Shown here one piece after another: positions 1 to 10,766 of a stretch of 64,000 nucleotides of DNA (its first letter is position 1; each line of letters opens with the position of its first letter). The notes under the pieces are model-generated. The model saw only the letters and a list, made by a program, of their open reading frames with translations. It did not search any database and was not told where the DNA came from. Position numbers and translations under genes: made by a program. Source of the stretch: Conchocele bisecta. Its lineage: Eukaryota; Mollusca; Bivalvia; Lucinida; Thyasiridae. Location of the stretch: the NCBI GenBank assembly GCA_029237695.1, contig CM055267.1:5602036-5666035 (forward strand), in the 5' to 3' direction.

Positions 1-228
1 AGAAAATCAGTGCCGGAAAACAAAAAAGGATAACAAAAAATTAGCTATGCAGTTGTCATTCTTGTGCGCGACACACCTTGGGTCGTGGTTTCAGCTGTGA
101 AGTTTCAAAAATGAAAATATTCCAAAGGGTGTTCGAGACACGTTAGCTTCCGGAACAGAAGTGTCTGCGGCGGACGCGGACCGCTGTCAAATCCATAGTA
201 TCCCCCAACAGAGTCCGGGGGTTACAAT
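1..228 (+). repeat. 3' part of a HINE-like element, GGGGGATAC family
   Basis: Holds the phrases 'gttgtcattcttgtg', 'ggtgttcgaga' and 'agtgtctgcggcgga', and ends near 'gtatcccccaacagagtccgggggttac', a short inverted repeat. The same text recurs at 8180-8501, 35765-36065, 37285-37350 and 38370-38610. The 5' end is outside the window. Confidence 0.7.
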
Positions 229-439
229 CAAGTCAATATACGAATACATACTAACCTAATTTAAAACAGAACTTTGGCGCGAAAATGTGATATCACAACT
301 CACATTACGTTATCTACGGCAACCAGCCTCTAATGGTGCACGATGCTTCGGATCATGCACATTTCGCATAGTAATCGTTGGAATAAAAACCATAATTTGT
401 TTGCCCCGTGAATAATTTTTCATATAATAGACTAATAAA

Positions 440-715
440 TTAATGAACAAGAATTCCACCAAGGAAACGGTGTTGCAGAGATAGTGGGTACAAGAAAACT
501 TTAACGCAAATCTGTGACCTTGACATGAAAGAAGCACGAGTGTGGTATGGAATTAAAATATGGATGATGATAAGGAAGTATATGAAGTTTGAGGTCAATC
601 TGACTTACCGTTACAGAGATAATGGGTACCCAAAAACTTTAACGGAAGGATGGACGGAATTACGGAAACTATATACCCCTCGACATACTTTGTATGCCGT
701 GGGTATAATAATATC
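440..715 (+). repeat. HINE-like element fragment, GGTATAATA-ending family
   Basis: Contains 'gtggtatggaattaaaatatgg' type text, 'gacttaccgttacagagataatgggtacc', a short GGACGGA tract and the end 'cgacatactttgtatgcc' followed by 'gtgggtataataat'. Copies of this end occur near 6310 and 52840. 229-439 has no feature I recognise. Confidence 0.65.
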
Positions 716-1308
716 TAGAACATGTGTTCATAGAACACTGATGCACCACATATCGCTTTGATATTAAACGAGGCAAAATTCCAAGTAAAAAAGGAGATAA
801 TCCATGACCTGGGTGTCGAATCGACAATCAAAATAAACTTTGTGCATCTACTCATCACAAGGAAGCTACATACCAAATTTCAGGTCTGTAGCTATTTCGG
901 TTTAAAAAGTTTTACAAGTTACAAGGCAAAATTGCCAAACTATTAAGTCGAAAAGGGGGAGATAATCCATGACCCCAGGTTCGAATAAAAAATTGAAATA
1001 AGCTTTGCGCATCTACTCATCATAAGGAAGTTACATACCAAGTTTCAGGTATGTAGCTCTAGTACGGTTGGAAAAGTTTACAAGGCAAAATTGCCAAATT
1101 CTAAGTTGAAAAGGGGGAGATAATCCATGACCTGGGGTCGAATCAAAATAAACTTTGCGCATCTACTCATCATAAGGAAGCTACATACCGAGTTTCAGGT
1201 ATGTAGCTATTACGGTTTAAAAGTGTTACGAGTCACAAGATTGGTGATGTACGGCCGGAAGGAAGGGTAACACTAAATGCCCCCTCCACTATCGTGGTGG
1301 GGCATAAA
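716..1308 (+). repeat. HINE-like element, ATGCCCCACC/GGTGGGGCAT family, three tandem monomers
   Basis: Begins 'ctagaacatgtgttcata' with a degenerate 'gatgcaccacat'. It has three ~160-bp monomers around 'gggagataatccatgacc' (near 790, 955, 1115) and ends 'cactatcgtggtggggcataaaa'. The motif near the start is the inverse of the one at the end. A second long copy is at 43441-43865 and a 3' end is at 48620-48740. 1309-1474 shows nothing recognisable. Confidence 0.7.
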
Positions 1309-1478
1309 AACACTGGAATACCATACCGCAGCAACACTGTCTGATGTTATCTTGATAGTGTTGTTGTATGATGTGGCCTCATGTAGGTGCACGCGCAGTG
1401 ATCACCTGACTGCATATTTTTAGACATGGGATTCTCGTAACGATTCTCGTTTACTTTCACTTTTAAAAGCTACATTAA

Positions 1479-2195
1479 AGGTACATGCCCACGCAGCAGG
1501 TTACACTGTACTACTATTTTTTATTTTCTGTCATGCCTTATATGAGCCATTTGTCTACCCACTAACGAGTTATTTTTAATTACGGCGCGTGTTAATTGGT
1601 GTTAAATCGCATTTTATATGCCGCGACCAGAAAGGGTATTTTCCGACCTCGTGCTATTTTTACCAATACTCGTCACGTGACACGGTCAATCATATCACAT
1701 CTTTGACATGCGCAGTGAGGTATCGGAAGTTGAGAAGAAAAATCTTTGTTCGAGTCCAAATCTAAATCTCCACGTAACTCTTTCCATTTGGTGATAAGGT
1801 CGCCAATATTAATCACTCTCTCTCTCTCTGTACTGTCTGTCCCTCAGACATTTCGCCATTTTTTTTGGCCGACGCCGTTTCATACAATTTCCGTCCTGGA
1901 CGTTTCGACATGTTGATATTCTTGTTTACATATTGGGAAGCCTACTGGCGCGCGTATTATACTGCGCATGCGCACCGCAAGCCGTGATGTGAAAGTCGTC
2001 GTCCCCGCACATTATCAAAATAGACTGTTACCGTCGCGCGTCGCTAACAGTAAATTGATAATTAATAAATGATTATATTTGTATAGCGGGCACTCGTAAT
2101 TTTTAGAACTGGTCGAATAGTGACATAATTATACACTTATTTAATTCCTATTATTAAAAAAGAACATTTTGTGCCTACTGTGCGGGTATGCACCT
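1479..2195. mobile_element. TTAA-flanked piggyBac-like MITE, copy 1
   Basis: Starts AGGTACATGCCCACGCAG and ends with the degenerate inverse GCGGGTATGCACCT. TTAA stands exactly on each side (1475-1478 and 2196-2199). The inner right part ('agcgggcactcgtaattttt', 'ttgtatagcgggcac') is the inverse of the inner left part of copy 2 at 6736-7206, so the copies lie in opposite orientation. No transposase is visible. TTAA duplication plus this layout is the piggyBac signature. Confidence 0.75.
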
Positions 2196-2769
2196 TTAAA
2201 ACTTTTTGTTCTGTTCAAACCATGGATTGAAATACTAATTGTTTATTTGATATGTGTCAATTTGCATTTTTCTACACTCTGTTGGGGCTTAAATTGTCAA
2301 ACAGTTAGAAATATAGAGATGGAATCTCAGTTTCAAGTCTCATCCAAAAGATCAGCGAGATGGATATATTTTTAATGTATGTTTCCTGCCTAGGAAGAAG
2401 ATTAAATACACAACTTTGACCTTGGAACTAATGGGGGTCGGAGGGTAATGTATTTGTGACAGTATAATAACGGACTAAAACGTATTGTCATGCCTGCTAT
2501 AGCAAGAAGACAACAATGAATGGACAAGATTTTCAAACAGATGGGAATGGTGAACTCCAGAACTTTGTTTCTTAGCGAAGACATAACAAACAACAAGAGC
2601 ACCGCAAAACGATGCAACGCTCATCTGAAATTTGATCACCGAAATGATCAGCAATATACAGCAAACGGACAGTGAAAGAAAACACAGACCAATAGGTTGT
2701 TGCGAAAATGAGTCAAATGTAAAGGCTTACCAAGATTTAAAGCATAAAATTCCTAAGTAATTCTAATGC

Positions 2770-3776
2770 AAACAAGAGGGCCATGATGGCCCTATATCGC
2801 TAACCTGTGCAATGTCACAAAAATCAAGCAAATACTGGTATGTAAAGTTGTCACTACATATACATCAAAATAAGCCCACGACAGGCACAAAATGTCAATG
2901 CGACAAACCTGAGAAGTCACCAGGGTAGGAGTTGTCTCGCGATATGTAGATATATCTTACACAACTTTGAGAGGTTTGGAGACCACAACAGGATGCTTCC
3001 AGCCTACTTTTTATTGCAATCCTTAGATTTTATGTATTATACATGTATAACCATATTCCGTAAAAATGTTGACCCCTATTTGACCCCTGGGCCATGCCCA
3101 TTTTTTTACCATTTTAACAGCTGTGAAAAAGCATTGTACATCGATCATTCCTGTCAAGTTTCGTCGAAATCGGTCTGGTGGTTCGAGAGATGATTTTTTA
3201 AAGAATTTATGCTATTTTTAGACGATGGCCATTTTGGATTAACGACGACCGCCATTTGAACAAAACTGAAAAGGCTTTACCAATGAACCATAACTGCGAA
3301 GTTTGGCCACCAATGGCCAAGCGGTTTGTATGAAGAAGACATTTGAAATCTGTAATAAAAGAACGACCTTTTGACCTTTCGGTGGCCATCTTGGATGATG
3401 TAATCATCTGATTTCGACAAAAAATGCTCCTAAGTGATCGTTTCGTCCATACCTTCGAATTGATACATGACATGACCATATTCGGTCAAATGTGAAATTT
3501 GACCCCTACTTGACCCCTACTTGACCCCTACTTGACCCCTCCTGCCCCGGTTCTTGAGAAGAAGATTTTTGAAGAATTTGTGCTATTTTTAGATGGCGGC
3601 CATATTGGATTACGTAATGACGTCATTTTAACAATTTTGTAATCCCACTACCTAAGAAGGACCATGACCATGAAGTTTGGTTACCGAGGAGAAGACGTTT
3701 GAAAATGTTCACCGACGGACGGACAACGGCACATTGCGGTAACAATAGCTCACACGAGCTTTGCTCAGGTGAGCTA
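2770..3776 (+). mobile_element. HINE-like element, CTCACCTGA/TCAGGTGAG family, inserted in the 2590-5758 element
   Basis: Starts 'aacaagagggccatgatggc' (GGGCCATGATGGCCC palindrome). It carries monomers with 'gcggccatcttggat', 'aagtttcgtcgaaat' and 'gaccatattcggtca', then a GACGGAC tract and the hairpin 'agctcacacgagctttgctc' followed by 'aggtgagctaaaa'. Long copies: 10767-15510, 26085-26805, 57045-57777. Protein-like frames inside (for example around 3207-3479) are monomer text, not genes. Confidence 0.75.
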
Positions 3777-3799
3777 AAAATAGGCCAAGGACATGGACA

Positions 3800-5266
3800 G
3801 GCTCTCTGGTGACCTTTTTTGAAAAAGTAGGAAAAAAAGTAGGAATTTTTTTCGCAAAAAGTAGGAAAAAAGTAGGAAAAAGTAGGAATTTATGATAAAA
3901 AAGTAGGAACATTTGTTCATATTTTCTTACCTTTGACTTTTACTTTGAACATTTCTTGTACTCACGGTTACTCGGAACATGGTGTTTCAGTGATGTCTTC
4001 TTGTTGTGGCCTTGTGTCTTCAACATTACGGATGCTGCCAGTCTGAAATAATTTTTTTTATTCTTTGAACTAACATTTTACAGCAATATGGACACCAACT
4101 AAGAGCATGCCTTTTATGGTTTTCAACCAGCATATCACAATGTATAAGCAGGCGCGGATACAGAAATAATTACATGGGGTGGGGGTCTGTAATTAAAATG
4201 TGGCGTACCCGGCCTGCGCGCGCGCGAAATCGTAAAGTTGGGAGGTCTGGGGTTTTCCCCCAGGAAATTTTTAAATGCCAGATCGCCACAGATGCGATTT
4301 CCTGACACCTAGGCCACGAAAAAAGTCATCCAACTATTCGAGTATTGTAGATTTTCTTCTTTTTGTTTCGTTTAATTCAATTCAAATCAATTTAGTATTG
4401 AAACAGCAGCAGTTTGAAATACATGCACGTCTATTTGAAATATAATTTGTTCCTCAATATACTGTCAGAATCAAAATTCCCAATGCAACTCATATAAACA
4501 TCACAGTGTTTACCTTTTACACACAGATTTTAATTCCTAATTAGAAAGTATACAATACAATATACAATATTATGTATTAGCATTAAACATTAAACATGTA
4601 CAATGTTCTTAACTATAAACATAAATAGTCAAAGAGTGAAATCGTTTAAAGATGTATCAAAATAGTATAACCATTGTCTGAAGTTGGCAGTGTCGAGCGT
4701 TATAAGTAGCCTGCGACGGCATGCGTCACTGTATTTGTATAGAATGTGTGCAAGTGACGTCGTAGGTTGGCAGAAGTCCCAGAGCAGGTGCGAAGGAGCT
4801 TTCTCACTATCCTAATCTGGTGCTTGATGCTGTGGCACACACGGAAAATGCCATCCCCTTTAACTCATCATTTATGAGAAGCAGGGGCTACTGCAGCACA
4901 ATTGTTTGGATCAGTTAATCTGGCACATACATGTTCAAAGAAAATGCTGTACCTGGGGGTAAAATCACTTAGCAAGAGTATATTACAACACTCACCTGAG
5001 AATACTGTACGCTGTTCCGAACTGGCAGGCATCTGAGGTATCACAAACATCAAGGCCACAAGAAGAAGACACCCGAGAGCACTCTATATAACATGTACAG
5101 CTTTTTTCTGTAAATAAATCTCATAACAGATCAGAACAGCATAGTTTTTAATTTTTTTTAGCTTTTCAAAGGAAAAGTAGGAAAAAGTAGGAATTTTGGG
5201 AATTTTGATGAAATAGTAGGAATAAAAAAAAAAAGTAGGAAAAAGTAGGAACGTTTGAAAGCCTGC
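3800..5266. mobile_element. Unclassified insertion bounded by runs of 'aaaaagtaggaa'
   Basis: Both ends carry several copies of 'aaaaagtaggaa' in the same orientation (3825-3910 and 5170-5255). The interruption lies between two halves of a monomer of the surrounding element. The interior includes 'gcgcgcgcgaaatcg' followed by 'gggaggtctggggttttccc' near 4215-4262, a motif I have seen in dispersed invertebrate repeats. No recognisable transposase; a 63-codon minus-strand frame near 4868-5059 is not convincing. Confidence 0.5.
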
Positions 5267-5869
5267 ATGGATAATCAGATGGTGTATGGGTAGGTTGTGG
5301 TGAGCGATGCAAGAAAGAAGTTATGTCCAAGTTTTGTGAACATAGACCATGGGGATGTTGAGAAAATGACCAAGATTTAAGAACATAACATTGATAAGTA
5401 ATTCAAGCAGAAAAAGTAGGTCAAGGACATGGATTGGCGGGTGGAATGTGGGTCGGTTGTCGTAAGTGATGTAAGAAGGAAGTTGTGTTCAAGTTTCATG
5501 AACGTAGGCCTAGTGTGTATTGAGAAAATGAAGAATGTAAATGTTAACAAACATTTAAGAGCATAAAATTGCAAAGCACTTCAAGCGGAAAAAGTAGGTC
5601 AAGGACATGGATGAGTGATGCATGAAGGAAGTTGTGTCATAAGCCAATGGGTTGTTGAGAAAATGACTCAAATGTAAAGGTTAACCGAAATCAGTATGCG
5701 GATGACGACAGAGTGGTGACAATAGCTCTTTCAGTTTTCTTCGAAAACAGGCAAGCTAAAAACAAAGAACCTCGTAAACAAACAATTGCATCAGCAAAAC
5801 TGATGGATTTAAAGTAAATGAACAAGTGGCAATCTTGGAAGCTGTCATTTAGAGAAAAAAAATCAATAA

Positions 5870-6340
5870 CTTCAGATACCCCCGGCCGCCGCCTGGACCA
5901 ACAAACAAACTTTTAATGCATATATTTAAAAATCTCTAATGCAAATTTCTAAGTGATTTGACCTTGACCTTAGACATGAAGGCCGCATGGGTGTGGTATG
6001 GAATGAAAATATGGATGATGACAAGGAAGTATATGAAGTTGAAGTCAATCCGACTTACCGTTAGAGATAATGGGTACCCAAAAACTTTAACGCAAATCTG
6101 ATGGACGAAAATTTCAAAGTAATTTGACCATGACTCTGGACAGGAAGGCCGCATGGATGTGTCATGGAATGAAAATATGGATGATGATAAGGAGGTATAT
6201 AAACTTTGAGGTCAATCTGAGTTATTGAGTTGCAGAGATAAAGGGTAACCGAAAACTTTTAACACAAATGAGACGGACGGACGGAATGACAAAAACTATA
6301 TATCCCTCGACATACTTCGTATGCCGGAGGTATAATAACC
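5870..6340 (+). repeat. HINE-like element, GGTATAATA-ending family, two monomers
   Basis: Starts with 'agatacccccggccgccgcc', continues through two ~180-bp monomers ('gaccttgaccttagacatga', 'ggatgatgacaaggaagtat') and ends 'gtatgccggaggtataataa'. GATACCCCC near the start is roughly the inverse of GGAGGTATA at the end. 6341-6735 holds no recognised feature. Confidence 0.65.
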
Positions 6341-6735
6341 TCTTTCAATACTAGTACAAAGTTTCTAATTGGTTTCTTGAGAACTGTGACGATATAACAC
6401 TAACATTACAGACAAGGCAGCATAGAATATTGAAAGTTGAAAAAGGAAATGAAGTATCAAAATATAGTTCAGTTTTTTTATGTTTTTATTCTTGCTATTT
6501 GAATCAAAGTAACTAAGTCATAGACAGATAGACAAGATGGCGACTATACAACAGAGAACAAATTTAAAAACTTTCAGTAATTTACCTGGCTAATTGTAAT
6601 TCATACAGTACACATTTTGCAGGCAGTAGTAACCTGGAGATACGAAACATCAGATGAAGTGACACTCGGGAACAATAAGCTTGCATCTGAGAAATATGTT
6701 TTGCTAAAGAATATCCATTTTATCCGCGACATTAA

Positions 6736-7206
6736 AGGTACATGCCCACCCATTAACCACAAAATGTTCTTTATAGAATTTAAATTAGTGTATAACTGTG
6801 TCACTATTCCACCAGTTCAAAAAATTACGAGTGCCCACTATACAGATATAATCATTTAGTAGTGTGTATTTTACTGACAGTGATGCGCGGTGGTATCAGG
6901 CTATTTTCATATGCAAATGAGGCATGATATTTTTTAATTATTTATACTAATTAAATGCGTCACCTGAAAAAATAATATTTTCGACAGATTATAAAGAATG
7001 ATCATTGTACATCAAAACATAAATACAGAGACTAAACACGGTTATCGCCCCTCATGTCAGTGTGGAAATTTCTGTCTGATATAAAATGTATAATAATGCC
7101 AATCAATACATGGGGTAATGGTGAATGAATGTTTATTTTGCCAGAAAATGTCTCAGATGATGTCTCTGATATAGAGAACATGTGTCTACTGCGTGGGCAT
7201 GTACCT
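6736..7206. mobile_element. TTAA-flanked piggyBac-like MITE, copy 2
   Basis: AGGTACATGCCCACC at the left and GTGGGCATGTACCT at the right are inverted. TTAA flanks both ends (6732-6735, 7207-7210). It shares inner text with copy 1 (1479-2195) in reverse orientation. It ends 45 bp from the candidate KAT6 exon K and contains a minus-strand AATAAA at 7132-7137. Confidence 0.8.
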
Positions 7207-7250
7207 TTAACATGCTGTTATTTGTGCTGCCCAATAGTGAGTCTACAACA

Positions 7251-7361
7251 TCAGTACGAACCTTTGATTGTGGTATCAGACTCGACCTTTGACCTCTTTT
7301 CCTGTGTAGAATCGCTGGAGCCGCTCCGTAGTCGCCGTTTACGCTTGGAAAATTTCTTTGG
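7251..7361 (-). CDS. Candidate KAT6 exon K, basic/serine-rich, ending in TGA or an uncertain donor
   Basis: Just below a good acceptor (ttttttatcag|CCA) the phase-0 frame expected from exon J reads 36 codons: PKKFSKRKRRLRSGSSDS, then TQEKRSKVESDTTIKGSY, then TGA at 7251-7253. The Lys/Arg block followed by acidic/serine text is typical of the KAT6 region after the HAT domain. Possible donors inside it (AG|GTCAAA, AAG|GTCGAG, AAAG|GTTCGT) are all weak. It may be an internal exon with a weak donor, an alternative terminal exon, or a chance ORF. A minus-strand AATAAA lies at 7132-7137, inside a MITE. Confidence 0.45.
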   Translation of the reverse strand, partial: PKKFSKRKRRLRSGSSDSTQEKRSKVESDTTIKGSY

Positions 7362-7452
7362 CTGATAAAAAATACCAAGGGCAGAGTAATAAGTAATTAT
7401 TACATGTAAATAAAACGTTGAATATCAACTACAATACACCTAATATACAACT

Positions 7453-7677
7453 GGGGCCCGTTTCACTAAACTTTGTACCACTAAAATGTAAGTGCAAAAT
7501 TAGGAGTCAGTGCATTTCACATTAACAATGTTTTCTTGCAAACAATTATTGGATTTACATTTAGTGAGCATAGGCTGCATATCAATAAATGTAAACCCAT
7601 CAATTGACATTTCCAGACGATCCTAAATTTGCACTTAAAACATTTTAGTCGTACGAAGTTTAGTCAAATGGCCCCCT
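7453..7677. mobile_element. Fold-back MITE with GGGGCC ends
   Basis: The left arm 'ggggcccgtttcactaaact' through 'actaaaatgtaagtgcaaa' matches the inverse of the right arm ending 'gtttagtcaaatggcccc'; arms are about 50 bp. A further solo end lies at 7796-7830 ('tggggcctgtttcactaaac'). No coding capacity. Confidence 0.7.
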
Positions 7678-7951
7678 GAAGTTGGATTGATCAAGCTGTA
7701 TGTCTATTCAACAACGTCATATACAGGACAAAATTAAATTTTGGTGAATGATCACCATGTTGACACAAACATAACAAGACCACAGGATGTGAATCTGGGG
7801 CCTGTTTCACTAAACATTGCGGGTAAGTGTAAATATTAACCCGTATATCGCTATCTCAATTTTATGTTGTCTGCTGTTTATTTTCTATTTTCTATTTTTA
7901 TCATCAAATACATGCTTTGACAGCGTTTTAGAATAATTTACAACATGCTTT

Positions 7952-8000
7952 GACAGCACTTCAGAATCATTTCCAATGGAAATGATTCTGAAGTGCTGTC
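7952..8000. repeat. 49-nt perfect palindrome (24-bp arms, 1-nt centre)
   Basis: The arm 'gacagcacttcagaatcatt'+'tcca' is followed, after one A, by its exact inverse ending 'aagtgctgtc'. Just upstream, 'catgctttgacagc' occurs twice (7911 and 7944). 7678-7950 and 8001-8180 otherwise show only repeat fragments. Confidence 0.9.
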
Positions 8001-8179
8001 TAACCATGTTTTTATTGAGAAATAAGGCAAGTTATAAAAGCAACAGCAGACAACAATTGTTGTGTGTAACGGTCTAAGGGTTAATTTAAATTTTACAAAA
8101 TTGGATTTGTCAGTAAACAAAGGCTTAGGGAATACCCCATGCATAGGCCATGACGTCAATTTATCCAAGTCCTATTAAA

Positions 8180-8560
8180 CTTCACGTAGGCATAAGCGAG
8201 GGTTCTAGATTTGTCACAGAATGATCTATGTGGTTTACGCATGTGTAAAGTTTATTCCAAAGTGTATTCAAGTTATGCTCCAGACACGAAATCAGTGGGC
8301 TAAAAAACAAAGGAAAGATAACTAAAAAATTAGTAAGGCAAGAGTTGTCATTCTTGTGGATCGTGTGGTCTAAGCAGGAGTGAAGCTTCATGAAAATATT
8401 CCACAGGGTATTCGAGTTATGCTCCGGACAAGAAGTGTCTGCGGAAGACGCGGACGATGTTCGGTGTCCAATCCATAGTATCCGACATCCGGGGGACACA
8501 ACAAGAAATTTACGCTTATCCACAAGCACATGTGTATCACCCTCCTCATCTACACCGTCA
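8180..8560 (+). repeat. HINE-like 3' end (GGGGGATAC family) abutting a new 5' end
   Basis: 8180-8501 carries the family text 'gagttatgctccggacaaga' and ends 'ccgggggacacaac'. Directly after it a new start, 'acaagaaatttacgcttatc' then 'cacatgtgtatcaccctcc', begins and breaks off near 8560. This tail-to-head contact is seen again at 35704 and 63285. Confidence 0.6.
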
Positions 8561-8639
8561 CATGGGTAAGTTTACTGACGAATACGGACACGAAAGCCTG
8601 TGGTTTAACAATAGATTGTGCACAAGATGCTGATTAGGC

Positions 8640-9302
8640 AGAACAGGCTGCTCATATATTGGGGAATAATCAATGTGTATATGATGTTTCAAGTTGATAT
8701 CGCAAGCGGTCGCAGATATAGCAATTTTACAAACTTTAACGTAAGCTTAAATTTTTTTTTTTTTTTTTTTTAAGTCATTTGACCTCGACCTTGGGCTCCT
8801 GGACAGCATGGGTAGGCTATACAATGAAAATATGGATGGTGATCAACGTGTATATGAAGTTTCAAGTTGATATCGCAAGCGGTCACAGAGATATAGCAAT
8901 TTGAAACACTTAAACGCACAACTTAAAACAAAGTTGAAACTCATTTGACCTTGACCTTTGGCTCCTGGGAAGCATGGGTAGGGTATACAATGAAAATACG
9001 GATGGTGATTAATGTGTTTATGAAGTTTCAAGTTGATATCACAAACAGTCACAGAGATATAGCAATTTGAAAAACTTTAACGTAAAACTTTAACAAAGTC
9101 AAGTCATTTGATCTTGACCTTCGGCTCCTGGGCAGGGTATACAATGAAAATATGGATGGGGATTAATGTGTATATGAAGTTTCAAGTTGATATCCCAAAC
9201 AGTCACAGAGATATAGCCATTTGAAAAACTTAAAACTCGGACACCAGATGCCGGACAAAGAGGTAACTATGCTCCCCACGAAAATTTCGGGGAGCATAAA
9301 AA
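8640..9302 (+). repeat. HINE-like element, GGGGAGCATAAAA end, four ~170-bp monomers
   Basis: Monomers read 'tgaccttgacctttggctcc', 'tgggcagcatgggtaggg', 'tatacaatgaaaatatggat' and 'caagttgatatcgcaag', at about 8690, 8785, 8950 and 9110. The 3' end is the hairpin 'gctccccacgaaaatttcgg' + 'ggagcataaaaa'. Confidence 0.75.
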
Positions 9303-9366
9303 ACCTATATATTCAACCCTGAAATCATAAAAAATCATGATCTGATGCCAGGTCCTCGCCACACCA
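9303..9366 (+). repeat. Fragment of the 'ttaacggcctatcaacag' SINE-like family
   Basis: 'ctatatattcaaccctgaaa' and 'gatgccaggtcctcgccac' match the middle of the copies at 16490-16880 and 61690-62150. It ends about 40 bp before the donor of KAT6 exon J. Confidence 0.65.
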
Positions 9367-9404
9367 TCGACATGAGAGTACTAATCAGGGAGACGGCGAC
9401 TTAC

Positions 9405-9587
9405 TGGAGTTTTGCCGGGCTGCGGCGACGGTGGGGTCTTCACAGGACTGCTCTCCAGCACCTCTATGACCTTGGTGGGGCTGAGGTACGGGGACGGGTC
9501 GCCAGGGATACCCCCGCCCCCTAGCTCACAGGACAGGCGCCGGCGGTCCTCTGCAATACTGCTCACCAGCTTAGACATCTTCCGTAG
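9405..9587 (-). CDS. KAT6: KAT6 exon J: start of the C-terminal region
   Basis: A 183-nt exon of 61 codons (704-764), phase 0 at both ends. The acceptor is gtctggcag|CTA and the donor is CCA|GTAAGT. It reads LRKMSKLVSSIAEDRRRL, then a Gly-rich turn, then Pro/Ser-rich text with SPTK, SSPVKTPPSP and GKTP, which look like proline-directed phosphorylation sites. I do not recognise a conserved domain. Assignment rests on orientation, phase continuity from exon I, strong splice signals and coding-like composition. One or more small exons between I and J cannot be excluded. Repeats press on both sides: one ends about 40 bp from the donor, another begins about 70 bp beyond the acceptor. Confidence 0.8.
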
Positions 9588-9649
9588 CTGCCAGACACAG
9601 CAATGTCATATTCACATGGTGATGGCATATACAGGGTGATGTGGTAGGC

Positions 9650-10766
9650 AATCAAATGGGGGTTCCAAGTGTGTGTTAGTGTGTTCCAAATGTTCACATG
9701 TATCAAGTGTCCACATATTGAAGCAATCTGTCGAGCAATATTAAAGTTACATCATGAAGAAGAAACTTGTACAAACTTTTTTGATGCAAAAAATGGCTAA
9801 GTGTTTCCGCAAAAATTGATGTATCAAGTGTCCAAACATTGAAGCAATCCATCAAGTAACGTTAATGTTATACGATCATGAAGAAACTTGTACAAACTTT
9901 TTGACGTAAAAAGTGTTTTCGCAAAAATGTGATGGTAAAAAAGGTCAAGGAGTATATTAATGGCGGCATGAGTGTGTTCCAAATGCTCACATTTATCAAG
10001 TGTAACTAGATTGGTCAGTAAGCGAGGCTTACGGAATACCCCCCGCGTGGGCCCAGGTACCCCTAAATATGTAAAGATTTTCCAAGTGTGTGGGCTTGTG
10101 ACCTTAACTCTGGGCTTACCAGGGGCGGCACGAACATGCATTTCTCACAGGGTGGTAGAGGTCCATTGGAGCAATGCGTGTGTGAAATGTGAAGCAGATC
10201 CGAGTAAGGAAATAGAAGTTATAACCGATTTCTCTGACGTTAAGTTTTGTAACTAGATTGGTCAGTAAGCGAGGCTTACGGAATACCCCCCGCGTGGGGC
10301 CCAGGTACCCCTAAATATGTAAAAAAAAATCCAAATGTGCAATGATGAAGAAACTTGTACAAACTTTTTGACGCAAAATTTTGACGCAAAAAAAAAAAAT
10401 GGCTAATTGTTTCCGCAAAGTGAAAATTGAAAAGGTCAAGGTCATGTTAATGGCAGCATGAGGGTGTTCCGAATGATCACATGTATCAAGTGTCCAAATA
10501 TTGAAGCAATCCGTTAAGTAATATTAATGTTATATCATGATGAAGAAACTGGTACAAACTTTTTGACGTAAAAAAGTGTTTCAGAAAAAATGTGAAGATA
10601 CAAAAGGTGAAGGTAATGTTATTGGGAGCACGAGTGTGTTCCAAAAGCTCACATATATCAAATGTCCAAATATTGAAGCAATCCGTCAAGTAATATTAAA
10701 GTTATACCACGAAAAAATCGGCAACTATAGTATAGGTGCGCCTTCTGCTAAAGCAGGCGCGACTAA
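9650..10766 (+). repeat. HINE-like tandem array with GCGCC hairpin end
   Basis: Several ~180-bp monomers with 'tatcaagtgtccaaatattg', 'aagcaatccgtcaagtaata' and 'gaagaaacttgtacaaactt'. A 75-bp segment starting 'gtaactagattggtcagtaa' occurs twice (about 10000-10085 and 10250-10325) and again, shortened, at 26920-26960. The array ends 'gtgcgccttctgctaaagca' + 'ggcgcgactaaaa', a hairpin. Confidence 0.65.

Larger units (their letters stand above)
2590..5758 (+). mobile_element. HINE-like element with ~185-bp monomers, split by two later insertions
   Basis: Starts at 'aacaagagcaccgcaaaac' (2590) and ends with a hairpin and 'ggcaagctaaaa' (5758). Monomers read 'gttgttgagaaaatgac', 'gagcataaaattgcaaag' and 'aaagtaggtcaaggacatgg'. 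The first monomer stops at 2769 and resumes at 3777; the second break is at about 3800-5266. Both breaks fall inside text that is continuous in the monomers at 5400-5690, so two elements inserted into this one. 2200-2589 shows no feature I recognise. Confidence 0.65.

Noticed and set aside
4868..5059. 63-codon minus-strand frame with PASSEQRTVFS, reminiscent of a hAT dimerisation region
   Set aside because: Similarity is limited to a few residues and no surrounding transposase text is visible.
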